Under the pieces are notes generated by a model. The model was not told where the DNA came from, made no database searches, and saw only the letters and a list, made by a program, of their open reading frames with translations. From Chrysogorgia sp. JL179-B06 (Eukaryota > Cnidaria > Anthozoa > Scleralcyonacea > Chrysogorgiidae), in assembly GCA_035772405.1 (NCBI GenBank), contig JAYKKM010000048.1, positions 661,501 through 725,500 of the forward strand: a stretch of DNA of 64,000 nt, read 5' to 3'. Of the stretch, positions 1-26,000 are shown piece after piece. A program made the position numbers and the translations under genes. The number at the start of each line of letters is the position of its first letter. The first letter of the stretch is position 1.

Positions 1-12093
<12,093 letters not shown>

Positions 12094-12244
12094 ACAGTGG
12101 CCGATAAGGTATTGTTTGATAACTCATTTCCATCTTGTTAATAGATAACGTCATCATTGGGTATTGAAATAGGTTCTCAAACTCATCAATAATTCAATGC
12201 CAATTAGCCAGTGAAATCACTTTATTTTATCTTTACTTTATTTT

Positions 12245-12394
12245 TAAGTAAAGGCGTTAACCTTAACTTTTTGACGATTTTCGACCATTTTTAACTTGTC
12301 GAAATAAGCTTAAAATATGAAAATTTAGCCTAAATAATGCCTTAGGTATTAATCTGAGCAGAAACTAGCGTAAATTTAGTCATTTTTGGACATG
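12245..12394 (+). repeat. Outlying, diverged 184-bp satellite monomer (left edge)
   Basis: About 150 bases match the main satellite (GTTAACCTTAACTTTTTGAC, CGAAATAAGCTTAAAATATG) and then break off at GGACAT, where unit A begins. It carries the variants TAGCCTAAATAATG, GAGCAGAAACT and TCATTTTTGGACAT, which are also found in the right outlier at 46,085-46,300 but rarely in the main array. The VPS13D stop codon is only about 150 bases to the left. Confidence 0.85.
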
Positions 12395-12553
12395 GGTTAA
12401 CCTTATTAAAGACGTTTGGTCCGTCTTTACGGCAATATTATCGTTCCCTCGCACAGACTTAAAGACCACGAGCAGGATGGTGTCGCCGTTAAGACCTCGC
12501 GCTCGGTCACTAAATGTTTAATAATCTTTGTTCTTTCTTGTATGTTTTTCCAG

Positions 12554-12604
12554 AGAGATCATACATCGTTCATTTCAGCAACTACTGGCACAGGCACATC
12601 CTGA
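12554..12604 (+). pseudogene. Broken copy of the open segment carried by A'
   Basis: It follows an acceptor-like tract (TTCTTTCTTGTATGTTTTTCCAG) and begins RDHTSFISATTGT like the A' copy, but a deletion shifts the frame to a stop after 16 codons. Function unknown. Confidence 0.3.
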
Positions 12605-12948
12605 ATCAAGCAAAGCACATCATGGTAAGCCATGGGAACAGAAACAAAAAAGAGAAAATCAGACGTATGCATCAAAGAGACTACTAAGTTATTTAAAAAC
12701 TCTAAACGGTTTTATTGAATCTTAGCGAAGAACCTTCGTAAACTAAAGTGTTTACTTTGGAAGTGTACATGTATCCGCGCACATATGTATTCAACTTATA
12801 TTAAAGTATATTAATATAACTAGAAGTAATACGTTAACTTACAGTTAAAGTACAAGTATTAAGTATATATATTATACGTTAACTTATACTTTACCACGTA
12901 CACTTCAAGTGTAAGGTATACTCATGAATACAGGGATATTATATTTAA

Positions 12949-13400
12949 GAAATAGAAAACATTTTCCGTGTTTACATACAGTTATATAAACACGAGTGGC
13001 AGTTTGGGAGAACGAGAAATCATAGTGGTTCCAACGCGATTTCGAGTTCTCCCAAACTTCCACGAGTGTTTATATAACGTATGGGAACACGGATAAAAAT
13101 GTTTTCTATTTCTTTTATAAAATAACCCGTAGAAAGCAAATAAAATGTAAAAATATCTTTTTTATCAACACGTAAATTCTCCTTACTGCGTATGATGGCG
13201 CCGTGATGTCTAATTGATGGCGTATGGTGGCTAATTGATGGCTAATTGATGGCGTATGGTGGCTAATTGATGGCGTATGATGGCTAATTGATGGCGTATC
13301 ACGATGGCGTAATCCATCCATGTTATATAGCCTGATATAAACACGGTAACTGACCAATCACAGCGTGCGTAAGACACGACTTATTTTATAATTGTACTTT
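12949..13400. mobile_element. Foldback element inserted in unit A
   Basis: The arms AGAAATAGAAAACATTTTCC (12,949) and GTTTTCTATTTCTTTTATAA (13,101) pair, with inner arms around GTTTGGGAGAACGAGAAAT and ATTTCGAGTTCTCCCAAAC. It is the same family as 9,921-10,446. The tail TAGCCTGATATAAACACGGT to GACTTATTTTATAATTG is shared with 57,110-57,190. Confidence 0.75.
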
Positions 13401-14060
13401 AACTATAAGTTAGCGTATTCTATAAGAATAAATAAAAGTATAGTACAAACTCGAGTACGATCCGTCCACTATAGTATATAGCCTGTATATATTAATATAC
13501 TTTAATATATATATACATTATTGGCATTCTTTTACTGGCCGAGTTGGTGATAAAGTTTTGAATCTTACCAAATAAGAAGTGTAAAAAGGTGAAATTTCTA
13601 TGTATTAAAGTGTTTTGTATTTATTTATCCGAATTTTTTATTTTTTATTTTTATGCTAATTAAATTGGGTCGAAGTTCGGATGGCCGAATTGAGTGTTCA
13701 AACTCAGCCAAGGACTTCCTAAAAAGTATTAAAATTGGTATAAGAATTAATGAATAATGGATGAGATACTTGGGGATTATAATACCCAAGAAGAAAAAGG
13801 GAGACTAAATGAGAAAAAAACAGGGGAAAGACTAAGTGAGAATAAAAACAGAGGGGGGAAGATTGAGTAAGAATAAAAAAGGAGGGGTTAAGACTAAGTA
13901 GGAATGAAAATGTGAAGACTAAGTAGGAATGAAAATCGCACAGCATCGGGTGAAACGGTTGTCTTTTTTTTACAAACTTACTTTCTTCCTTAATAAACAA
14001 GCTATGCTTATTCTTTATACATATATTAAGTGTGTGTTACACACATAGCACATACAAGAC

Positions 14061-17000
14061 TAACTTGTCGAAATAAGCTTAAAATATGAACATTTAGCCT
14101 AAATAATGCCTTAGGTATTAATCTGAGCCGAAACTAGCGTAAATTTAGTCCTTTTTTGACATCTAAAAATTTGGCAAAAATGGCCAAATTTGGCCAAAAA
14201 GTAAAGGGGTTAACCTTAACTTTTTGACGATTTTCGACCATTTTTAACTTGTCGAAATAAGCTTAAAATATGAAAATTGAGCCAAAATAATGCCTTAGGT
14301 ATTAATCTGAGCCGAAACTAGCGTAAATTTAGTCCTTTTTTGACATCTAAAAATTTGGCAAAAATGGCCAAAAAGTAAAGGGGTTAACCTTAACTTTTTG
14401 ACGATTTTCGACCATTTTTAACTTGTCGAAATAAGCTTAAAATATGAAAATTGAGCCAAAATAATGCCTTAGGTATTAATCTGAGCCGAAACTAGCGTAA
14501 ATTTAGTCCTTTTTTGACATCTAAAAATTTGGCAAAAATGGCCAAATTTGGCCAAAAAGTAAAGGGGTTAACCTTAACTTTTTGACGATTTTTCGAACCA
14601 TTTTTAACTTGTCGAAATAAGCTTAAAATATGAAAATTGAGCCAAAATAATGCCTTAGGTATTAATCTGAGCCGAAACTAGCGTAAATTTAGTCCTTTTT
14701 TGACATCTAAAAATTTGGCAAAAATGGCCAAATTTGGCCAAAAAGTAAAGGGGTTAACCTTAACTTTTTGACGATTTTCGACCATTTTTAACTTGTCGAA
14801 ATAAGCTTAAAATATGAAAATTGAGCCAAAATAATGCCTTAGGTATTAATCTGAGCCGAAACTAGCGTAAATTTAGTCCTTTTTTGACATCTAAAAATTT
14901 GGCAAAAATGGCCAAAAAGTAAAGGGGTTAACCTTAACTTTTTGACGATTTTCGACCATTTTTAACTTGTCGAAATAAGCTTAAAATATGAAAATTGAGC
15001 CAAAATAATGCCTTAGGTATTAATCTGAGCCGAAACTAGCGTAAATTTAGTCCTTTTTTGACATCTAAAAATTTGGCAAAAATGGCCAAAAAGTAAAGGG
15101 GTTAACCTTAACTTTTTGACGATATTCGACCATTTTTAACTTGTCGAAATAAGCTTAAAATATGAAAATTGAGCCAAAATAATGCCTTAGGTATTAATCT
15201 GAGCCGAAACTAGCGTAAATTTAGTCCTTTTTTGACATCTAAAAATTTGGCAAAAATGGCCAAATTTGGTCAAAAAGTAAAGGGGTTAACCTTAACTTTT
15301 TGACGATTTTCGACCATTTTTAACTTGTCGAAATAAGCTTAAAATATGAAAATTGAGCCAAAATAATGCCTTAGTATTAATCTGAGCCGAAACTAGCGTA
15401 AATTTAGTCCTTTTTTGACATCTAAAAATTTGGCAAAAATGGCCAAAAAGTAAAGGGGTTAACCTTAACTTTTTGACGATATTCGACCATTTTTAACTTG
15501 TCGAAATAAGCTTAAAATATGAAAATTGAGCCAAAATAATGCCTTAGGTATTAATCTGAGCCGAAACTAGCGTAAATTTATTCCTTTTTTGACATCTAAA
15601 AATTTGGCAAAAATGGCCAAAAAGTAAAGGGGTTAACCTTAACTTTTTGACGATTTTCGACCATTTTTAACTTGTCGAAATAAGCTTATAATATGAAAAT
15701 TGAGCCAAAATAACGCCTTAGGTATTAATCTGAGCCGAAACTAGCGTAAATTTAGTCCTTTTTTGACATCTAAAAATTTGGCAAAAATGGCCAAATTTGG
15801 TCAAAAAGTAAAGGGGTTAACCTTAACTTTTTGACGATTTTCGACCATTTTTAACTTGTCGAAATAAGCTTAAAATATGAAAATTGAGCCAAAATAATGC
15901 CTTAGGTATTAATCTGAGCCGAAACTAGCGTAAATTTAGTCCTTTTTTGACATCTAAAAATTTGGCAAAAATGGCCAAATTTGGCCAAAAAGTAAAGGGG
16001 TTAACCTTAACTTTTTGACGATTTTCGACCATTTCTAACTTGTCGAAATAAGCTTATAATATGAAAATTGAGCCAAAATAATGCCTTAAGTATTAATCTG
16101 AGCCGAAACTAGCGTAAATTTAGTCCTTTTTTGACATCTAAAAATTTGGCAAAAATGGCCAAATTTGGCCAAAAAGTAAAGGGGTTAACCTTAACTTTTT
16201 GACGATTTTCGACCATTTTTAACTTGTCGAAATAAGCTTAAAATATGAAAATTGAGCCAAAATAATGCCTTAGGTATTAATCTGAGCCGAAACTAGCGTA
16301 AATTTAGTCCTTTTTTGACATCTAAAAATTTGGCAAAAATTGGCCAAAAAGTAAAGGGGTTAACCTTAACTTTTTGACGATTTTCGACCATTTTTAACTT
16401 GTCGAAATAAGCTTAAAATATGAAAATTGAGCCAAAATAATGCCTTAGGTATTAATCTGAGCCGAAACTAGCGTAAATTTAGTCCTTTTTTGACATCTAA
16501 AAATTTGGCAAAAATGGCCATAAAGTAAAGGGGTTAACCTTAACTTTTTGACGATTTTCGACCATTTTTAACTTGTCGAAATAAGCTTAAAATATGAAAA
16601 TTGAGCCAAAATAATGCCTTAGGTATTAATCTGAGCCGAAACTAGCGTAAATTTAGTCCTTTTTTGACATCTAAAAATTTGGCAAAAATGGCCAAATTTG
16701 GCCAAAAAGTAAAGGGGTTAACCTTAACTTTTTGACGATTTTCGACCATTTTTAACTTGTCGAAATAAGCTTAAAATATGAAAATTGAGCCAAAATAATG
16801 CCTTAGGTATTAATCTGAGCCGAAACTAGCGTAAATTTAGTCCTTTTTTGACATCTAAAAATTTGGCAAAAATGGCCAAATTTGGCCAAAAAGTAAAGGG
16901 GTTAACCTTAACTTTTTGACGATTTTCGACCATTTTTAACTTGTCGAAATAAGCTTAAAATATGAAAATTGAGCCAAAATAATGCCTTAGGTATAAATCT

Positions 17001-20000
17001 GAGCCGAAACTAGCGTAAATTTAGTCCTTTTTTGACATCTAAAAATTTGGCAAAAATGGCCAAATTTGGCCAAAAAGTAAAGGGGTTAACCTTAACTTTT
17101 TGACGATTTTCGACCATTTTTAACTTGTCGAAATAAGCTTAAAATATGAAAATTGAGCCAAAATAATGCCTTAGGTATTAATCTGAGCCGAAACTAGCGT
17201 AAATTTAGTCCTTTTTTGACATCTAAAAATTTGGCAAAAATGGCCAAATTTGGCCAAAAAGTAAAGGGGTTAACCTTAACTTTTTGACGATTTTCGACCA
17301 TTTTTAACTTGTCGAAATAAGCTTAAAATATGAAAATTGAGCCAAAATAATGCCTTAGGTATTAATCTGAGCCGAAACCAGCGTAAATTTAGTCCTTTTT
17401 TGACATCTAAAAATTTGGCAAAAATGACCAAATTTGGCCAAAAAGTAAAGGGGTTAACCTTAACTTTTTGACGATTTTCGACCATTTTTAACTTGTCGAA
17501 ATAAGCTTAAAATATGAAAATTGAGCCAAAATAATGCCTTAGGTATTAATCTGAGCCGAAACCAGCGTAAATTTAGTCCTTTTTTGACATCTAAAAATTT
17601 GGCAAAAATGGCCAAATTTGGCCAAAAAGTAAAGGGGTTAACCTTAACTTTTTGACGATTTTCGACCATTTTTAACTTGTCGAAATAAGCTTAAAATATG
17701 AAAATTGAGCCAAAATAATGCCTTAGGTATTAATCTGAGCCGAAACTAGCGTAAATTTAGTCCTTTTTTGACATCTAAAAATTTGGCAAAAATGGCCAAA
17801 TTTGGCCAAAAAGTAAAGGGGTTAACCTTAACTTTTTGACGATTTTCGACCATTTTTAACTTGTCGAAATAAGCTTAAAATATGAAAATTGAGCCAAAAT
17901 AATGCCTTAGGTATTAATCTGAGCCGAAACCAGCGTAAATTTAGTCCTTTTTTGACATCTAAAAATTTGGCAAAAATGGCCAAATTTGGCCAAAAAGTAA
18001 AGGGGTTAACCTTAACTTTTTGACGATTTTCGACCATTTTTAACTTGTCGAAATAAGCTTAAAATATGAAAATTGAGCCAAAATAATGCCTTAGGTATTA
18101 ATCTGAGCCGAAACTAGCGTAAATTTAGTCCTTTTTTGACATCTAAAAATTTGGCAAAAATGGCCAAATTTGGCCAAAAAGTAAAGGGGTTAACCTTAAC
18201 TTTTTTGACGATTTTCGACCATTTTTAACTTGTCGAAATAAGCTTAAAATATGAAAATTGAGCCAAAATAATGCCTTAGGTATTAATCTGAGCCGAAACT
18301 AGCGTAAATTTAGTCCTTTTTTGACATCTAAAAATTTGGCAAAAATGACCAAATTTGGCCAAAAAGTAAAGGGGTTAACCTTAACTTTTTGACGATTTTC
18401 GACCATTTTTAACTTGTCGAAATAAGCTTAAAATATGAAAATTGAGCCAAAATAATGCCTTAGGTATTAATCTGAGCCGAAACTAGCGTAAATTTAGTCC
18501 TTTTTTGACATCTAAAAATTTGGCAAAAATGGCCAAATTTGGCCAAAAAGTAAAGGGGTTAACCTTAACTTTTTGACGATTTTCGACCATTTTTAACTTG
18601 TCGAAATAAGCTTATAATATGAAAATTGAGCCAAAATAACGCCTTAGGTATTAATCTGAGCCGAAACTAGCGTAAATTTAGTCCTTTTTTGACAATTAAA
18701 AATTTGGCAAAAATGGCCAAATTTGGTCAAAAAGAAAAGGGGTTAACCTTAACTTTTTGACGATTTTCGACCTTTTTAACTTGTCGAAATAAGCTTAAAA
18801 TATGAAAATTGAGCCAAAATAATGCCTTAGGTATTAATCTGAGCCGAAACTAGCGTAAATTTAGTCCTTTTTTGACATCTAAAAATTTGGCAAAAATGGC
18901 CAAATTTGGTCAAAAAGTAAAGGGGTTAACCTTAACTTTTTGACGATTTTCGACCATTTTTAACTTGTCGAAATAAGCTTAAAATATGAAAATTGAGCCA
19001 AAATAATGCCTTAGGTATTAATCTGAGCCGAAACTAGCGTAAATTTAGTCCTTTTTTGACATCTAAAAATTTGGCAAAAATGGCCAAAAAGTAAAGGGGT
19101 TAACCTTAACTTTTTGACGATTTTCGACCATTTTTAACTTGTCGAAATAAGCTTAAAATATGAAAATTGAGCCAAAATAATGCCTTAGGTATTAATCTGA
19201 GCCGAAACTAGCGTAAATTTAGTCCTTTTTTGACATCTAAAAATTTGGCAAAGATGGCCAAATTTGGCCAAAAAGTAAAGGGGTTAACCTTAACTTTTTG
19301 ACGATTTTCGACCATTTTTAACTTGTCGAAATAAGCTTAAAATATGAAAATTGAGCCAAAATAATGCCTTAGGTATTAATCTGAGCCGAAACTAGCGTAA
19401 ATTTAGTCCTTTTTTGACATCTAAAAATTTGGCAAAAATGGCCAAATTTGGCCAAAAAGTAAAGGGGTTAACCTTAACTTTTTGACGATTTTCGACCATT
19501 TTTAACTTGTCGAAATAAGCTTAAAATATGAAAATTGAGCCAAAATAATGCCTTAGGTATTAATCTGAGCCGAAACTAGCGTAAATTTAGTCCTTTTTTG
19601 ACATCTAAAAATTTGGCAAAAATGACCAAATTTGGCCAAAAAGTAAAGGGGTTAACCTTAACTTTTTGACGATTTTCGACCATTTTTAACTTGTCGAAAT
19701 AAGCTTAAAATATGAAAATTGAGCCAAAATAATGCCTTAGGTATTAATCTGAGCCGAAACTAGCGTAAATTTAGTCCTTTTTTGACATCTAAAAATTTGG
19801 CAAAAATGACCAAATTTGGCCAAAAAGTAAAGGGGTTAACCTTAACTTTTTGACGATTTTCGACCATTTTTAACTTGTCGAAATAAGCTTAAAATATGAA
19901 AATTGAGCCAAAATAATGCCTTAGGTATTAATCTGAGCCGAAACTAGCGTAAATTTAGTCCTTTTTTGACATCTAAAAATTTGGCAAAAATGGCCAAATT

Positions 20001-23000
20001 TGGCCAAAAAGTAAAGGGGTTAACCTTAACTTTTTGACGATTTTCGACCATTTTTAACTTGTCGAAATAAGCTTAAAATATGAAAATTGAGCCAAAATAA
20101 TGCCTTAGGTATTAATCTGAGCCGAAACTAGCGTAAATTTAGTCCTTTTTTGACATCTAAAAATTTGGCAAAAATGGCCAAAAAGTAAAGGGGTTAACCT
20201 TAACTTTTTGACGATTTTCGACCATTTTTAACTTGTCGAAATAAGCTTAAAATATGAAAATTGAGCCAAAATAATGCCTTAGGTATTAATCTGAGCCGAA
20301 ACTAGCGTAAATTTAGTCCTTTTTGACATCTAAAAATTTGGCAAAAATGGCCAAATTTTGGCCAAAAAGTAAAGGGGTTAACCTTAACTTTTTGACGATT
20401 TTCGACCATTTTTAACTTGTCGAAATAAGCTTATAATATGAAAATTGAGCCAAAATAACGCCTTAGGTATTAATCTGAGCCGAAACTAGCGTAAATTTAG
20501 TCCTTTTTTGACATCTAAAAATTTGGCAAAAATGGCCAAATTTGGCCAAAAAGTAAAGGGGTTAACCTTAACTTTTTGACGATTTTCGACCATTTTTAAC
20601 TTGTCGAAATAAGCTTAAAATATGAAAATTGAGCCAAAATAATGCCTTAGGTATTAATCTGAGCCGAAACTAGCGTAAATTTAGTCCTTTTTTGACATCT
20701 AAAAATTTGGCAAAAATGGCCAAATTTGGCCAAAAAGTAAAGGGGTTAACCTTAACTTTTTGACGATTTTCGACCATTTTTAACTTGTCGAAATAAGCTT
20801 AAAATATGAAAATTGAGCCAAAATAATGCCTTAGGTATTAATCTGAGCCGAAACTAGCGTAAATTTAGTCCTTTTTTGACATCTAAAAATTTGGCAAAAA
20901 TGGCCAAATTTGGCCAAAAAGTAAAGGGGTTAACCTTAACTTTTTGACGATTTTCGACCATTTTTAACTTGTCGAAATAAGCTTAAAATATGAAAATTGA
21001 GCCAAAATAATGCCTTAGGTATTAATCTGAGCCGAAACTAGCGTAAAGTTAGTCCTTTTTTGACATCTAAAAATTTGGCAAAAATGGCCAAATTTGGCCA
21101 AAAAGTAAAGGGGTTAACCTTAACTTTTTGACGATTTTCGACCATTTTTAACTTGTCGAAATAAGCTTAAAATATGAAAATTGAGCCAAAATAATGCCTT
21201 AGGTATTAATCTGAGCCGAAACTAGCGTAAATTTAGTCCTTTTTTGACATCTAAAAATTTGGCAAAAATGGCCAAATTTGGCCAAAAAGTAAAGGGGTTA
21301 ACCTTAACTTTTTGACGATTTTCGACCATTTTTAACTTGTCGAAATAAGCTTAAAATATGAAAATTGAGCCAAAATAATGCCTTAGGTATTAATCTGAGC
21401 CGAAACTAGCGTAAATTTAGTCCTTTTTTGACATCTAAAAATTTGGCAAAAATGGCCAAATTTGGCCAAAAAGTAAAGGGGTTAACCTTAACTTTTTGAC
21501 GATTTTCGACCATTTTTAACTTGTCGAAATAAGCTTAAAATATGAAAATTGAGCCAAAATAATGCCTTAGGTATTAATCTGAGCCGAAACTAGCGTAAAT
21601 TTAGTCCTTTTTTGACATCTAAAAATTTGGCAAAAATGGCCAAATTTGGCCAAAAAGTAAAGGGGTTAACCTTAACTTTTTGACGATTTTCGACCATTTT
21701 TAACTTGTCGAAATAAGCTTAAAATATGAAAATTGAGCCAAAATAATGCCTTAGGTATTAATCTGAGCCGAAACTAGCGTAAATTTAGTCCTTTTTTGAC
21801 ATCTAAAAATTTGGCAAAAATGGCCAAATTTGGCCAAAAAGTAAAGGGGTTAACCTTAACTTTTTGACGATTTTCGACCATTTTTAACTTGTCGAAATAA
21901 GCTTAAAATATGAAAATTGAGCCAAAATAATGCCTTAGGTATTAATCTGAGCCGAAACTAGCGTAAATTTAGTCCTTTTTTGACATCTAAAAATTTGGCA
22001 AAAATGGCCAAATTTGGCCAAAAAGTAAAGGGGTTAACCTTAACTTTTTGACGATTTTCGACCATTTTTAACTTGTCGAAATAAGCTTAAAATATGAAAA
22101 TTGAGCCAAAATAATGCCTTAGGTATTAATCTGAGCCGAAACTAGCGTAAAGTTAGTCCTTTTTTGACATCTAAAAATTTGGCAAAAATGGCCAAATTTG
22201 GCCAAAAAGTAAAGGGGTTAACCTTAACTTTTTGACGATTTTCGACCATTTTTAACTTGTCGAAATAAGCTTAAAATATGAAAATTGAGCCAAAATAATG
22301 CCTTAGGTATTAATCTGAGCCGAAACTAGCGTAAATTTAGTCCTTTTTTGACATCTAAAAATTTGGCAAAAATGGCCAAATTTGGCCAAAAAGTAAAGGG
22401 GTTAACCTTAACTTTTTGACGATTTTCGACCATTTTTAACTTGTCGAAATAAGCTTAAAATATGAAAATTGAGCCAAAATAATGCCTTAGGTATTAATCT
22501 GAGCCGAAACTAGCGTAAATTTAGTCCTTTTTTGACATCTAAAAATTTGGCAAAAATGGCCAAATTTGGCCAAAAAGTAAAGGGGTTAACCTTAACTTTT
22601 TGACGATTTTCGACCATTTTTAACTTGTCGAAATAAGCTTAAAATATGAAAATTGAGCCAAAATAATGCCTTAGGTATTAATCTGAGCCGAAACTAGCGT
22701 AAATTTAGTCCTTTTTTGACATCTAAAAATTTGGCAAAAATGGCCAAATTTGGCCAAAAAGTAAAGGGGTTAACCTTAACTTTTTGACGATTTTCGACCA
22801 TTTTTAACTTGTCGAAATAAGCTTAAAATATGAAAATTGAGCCAAAATAATGCCTTAGGTATTAATCTGAGCCGAAACTAGCGTAAATTTAGTCCTTTTT
22901 TGACATCTAAAAATTTGGCAAAAATGGCCAAATTTGGCCAAAAAGTAAAGGGGTTAACCTTAACTTTTTGACGATTTTCGACCATTTTTAACTTGTCGAA

Positions 23001-26000
23001 ATAAGCTTAAAATATGAAAATTGAGCCAAAATAATGCCTTAGGTATTAATCTGAGCCGAAACTAGCGTAAAGTTAGTCCTTTTTTGACATCTAAAAATTT
23101 GGCAAAAATGGCCAAATTTGGCCAAAAAGTTAAGGTTAACACCTTAACTTTTTGACGATTTTCGACCATTTTTAACTTGTCGAAATAAGCTTAAAATATG
23201 AAAATTGAGCCAAAATAATGCCTTAGGTATTAATCTGAGCCGAAACTAGCGTAAATTTAGTCCTTTTTTGACATCTAAAAATTTGGCAAAAATGGCCAAA
23301 TTTGGCCAAAAAGTAAAGGGGTTAACCTTAACTTTTTGACGATTTTCGACCATTTTTAACTTGTCGAAATAAGCTTAAAATATGAAAATTGAGCCAAAAT
23401 AATGCCTTAGGTATTAATCTGAGCCGAAACTAGCGTAAATTTAGTCCTTTTTTGACATCTAAAAATTTGGCAAAAATGGCCAAATTTGGCCAAAAAGTAA
23501 AGGGGTTAACACCTTAACTTTTTGACGATTTTCGACCATTTTTAACTTGTCGAAATAAGCTTAAAATATGAAAATTGAGCCAAAATAATGCCTTAGGTAT
23601 TAATCTGAGCCGAAACTAGCGTAAATTTAGTCCTTTTTTGACATCTAAAAATTTGGCAAAAATGGCCAAATTTGGCCAAAAAGTAAAGGGGTTAACCTTA
23701 ACTTTTTGACGATTTTCGACCATTTTTAACTTGTCGAAATAAGCTTAAAATATGAAAATTGAGCCAAAATAATGCCTTAGGTATTAATCTGAGCCGAAAC
23801 TAGCGTAAATTTAGTCCTTTTTTGACATCTAAAAATTTGGCAAAAATGGCCAAATTTGGCCAAAAAGTAAAGGGGTTAACCTTAACTTTTTGACGATTTT
23901 CGACCATTTTTAACTTGTCGAAATAAGCTTAAAATATGAAAATTGAGCCAAAATAATGCCTTAGGTATTAATCTGAGCCGAAACTAGCGTAAATTTAGTC
24001 CTTTTTTGACATCTAAAAATTTGGCAAAAATGGCCAAATTTGGCCAAAAAGTAAAGGGGTTAACCTTAACTTTTTGACGATTTTCGACCATTTTTAACTT
24101 GTCGAAATAAGCTTAAAATATGAAAATTGAGCCAAAATAATGCCTTAGGTATTAATCTGAGCCGAAACTAGCGTAAATTTAGTCCTTTTTTGACATCTAA
24201 AAATTTGGCAAAAATGGCCAAATTTGGCCAAAAAGTAAAGGGGTTAACCTTAACTTTTTGACGATTTTCGACCATTTTTAACTTGTCGAAATAAGCTTAA
24301 AATATGAAAATTGAGCCAAAATAATGCCTTAGGTATTAATCTGAGCCGAAACTAGCGTAAATTTAGTCCTTTTTTGACATCTAAAAATTTGGCAAAAATG
24401 GCCAAATTTGGCCAAAAAGTAAAGGGGTTAACCTTAACTTTTTGACGATTTTCGACCATTTTTAACTTGTCGAAATAAGCTTAAAATATGAAAATTGAGC
24501 CAAAATAATGCCTTAGGTATTAATCTGAGCCGAAACTAGCGTAAATTTAGTCCTTTTTTGACATCTAAAAATTTGGCAAAAATGGCCAAATTTGGCCAAA
24601 AAGTAAAGGGGTTAACCTTAACTTTTTGACGATTTTCGACCATTTTTAACTTGTCGAAATAAGCTTAAAATATGAAAATTGAGCCAAAATAATGCCTTAG
24701 GTATTAATCTGAGCCGAAACTAGCGTAAATTTAGTCCTTTTTTGACATCTAAAAATTTGGCAAAAATGGCCAAATTTGGCCAAAAAGTAAAGGGGTTAAC
24801 CTTAACTTTTTGACGATTTTCGACCATTTTTAACTTGTCGAAATAAGCTTAAAATATGAAAATTGAGCCAAAATAATGCCTTAGGTATTAATCTGAGCCG
24901 AAACTAGCGTAAATTTAGTCCTTTTTTGACATCTAAAAATTTGGCAAAAATGGCCAAATTTGGCCAAAAAGTAAAGGGGTTAACCTTAACTTTTTGACGA
25001 TTTTCGACCATTTTTAACTTGTCGAAATAAGCTTAAAATATGAAAATTGAGCCAAAATAATGCCTTAGGTATTAATCTGAGCCGAAACTAGCGTAAATTT
25101 AGTCCTTTTTTGACATCTAAAAATTTGGCAAAAATGGCCAAATTTGGCCAAAAAGTAAAGGGGTTAACCTTAACTTTTTGACGATTTTCGACCATTTTTA
25201 ACTTGTCGAAATAAGCTTAAAATATGAAAATTGAGCCAAAATAATGCCTTAGGTATTAATCTGAGCCGAAACTAGCGTAAATTTAGTCCTTTTTTGACAT
25301 CTAAAAATTTGGCAAAAATGGCCAAATTTGGCCAAAAAGTAAAGGGGTTAACCTTAACTTTTTGACGATTTTCGACCATTTTTAACTTGTCGAAATAAGC
25401 TTAAAATATGAAAATTGAGCCAAAATAATGCCTTAGGTATTAATCTGAGCCGAAACTAGCGTAAATTTAGTCCTTTTTTGACATCTAAAAATTTGGCAAA
25501 AATGGCCAAATTTGGCCAAAAAGTAAAGGGGTTAACCTTAACTTTTTGACGATTTTCGACCATTTTTAACTTGTCGAAATAAGCTTAAAATATGAAAATT
25601 GAGCCAAAATAATGCCTTAGGTATTAATCTGAGCCGAAACTAGCGTAAATTTAGTCCTTTTTTGACATCTAAAAATTTGGCAAAAATGGCCAAATTTGGC
25701 CAAAAAGTAAAGGGGTTAACCTTAACTTTTTGACGATTTTCGACCATTTTTAACTTGTCGAAATAAGCTTAAAATATGAAAATTGAGCCAAAATAATGCC
25801 TTAGGTATTAATCTGAGCCGAAACTAGCGTAAAGTTAGTCCTTTTTTGACATCTAAAAATTTGGCAAAAATGGCCAAATTTGGCCAAAAAGTAAAGGGGT
25901 TAACCTTAACTTTTTGACGATTTTCGACCATTTTTAACTTGTCGAAATAAGCTTAAAATATGAAAATTGAGCCAAAATAATGCCTTAGGTATTAATCTGA

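Larger units (their letters stand above)
12395..14060. repeat. Composite unit A (left copy), paired with A' across the satellite array
   Basis: Shared blocks with A' include the left end (TTAACCTTATTAAAGACGTT, GGTCCGTCTTTACGGCAATA), a splice-acceptor-like tract with an open segment, and AACAAAAAAGAGAAAATCAG. Later blocks are the ATTGGCATTCTTTTACTG to TTAAATTGGGT stretch, ATGAATAATGGATGAGAT, GCATCGGGTGAAACGGTTGT, and the right end GCACATACAAGACTAACTTG. A is longer because about 12,680-13,470 is an insertion absent from A'. That insertion holds a foldback element (12,949-13,400) and a small GATGGCGTATGGTGGCTAAT tandem repeat (13,195-13,315). No intact gene is recognised. Confidence 0.8.

Noticed and set aside
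17276..18037. Three identical 69-codon minus-strand frames
   Set aside because: They span parts of 184-bp satellite monomers and are open only where CTAGCG has become CCAGCG; the period is not a multiple of three.
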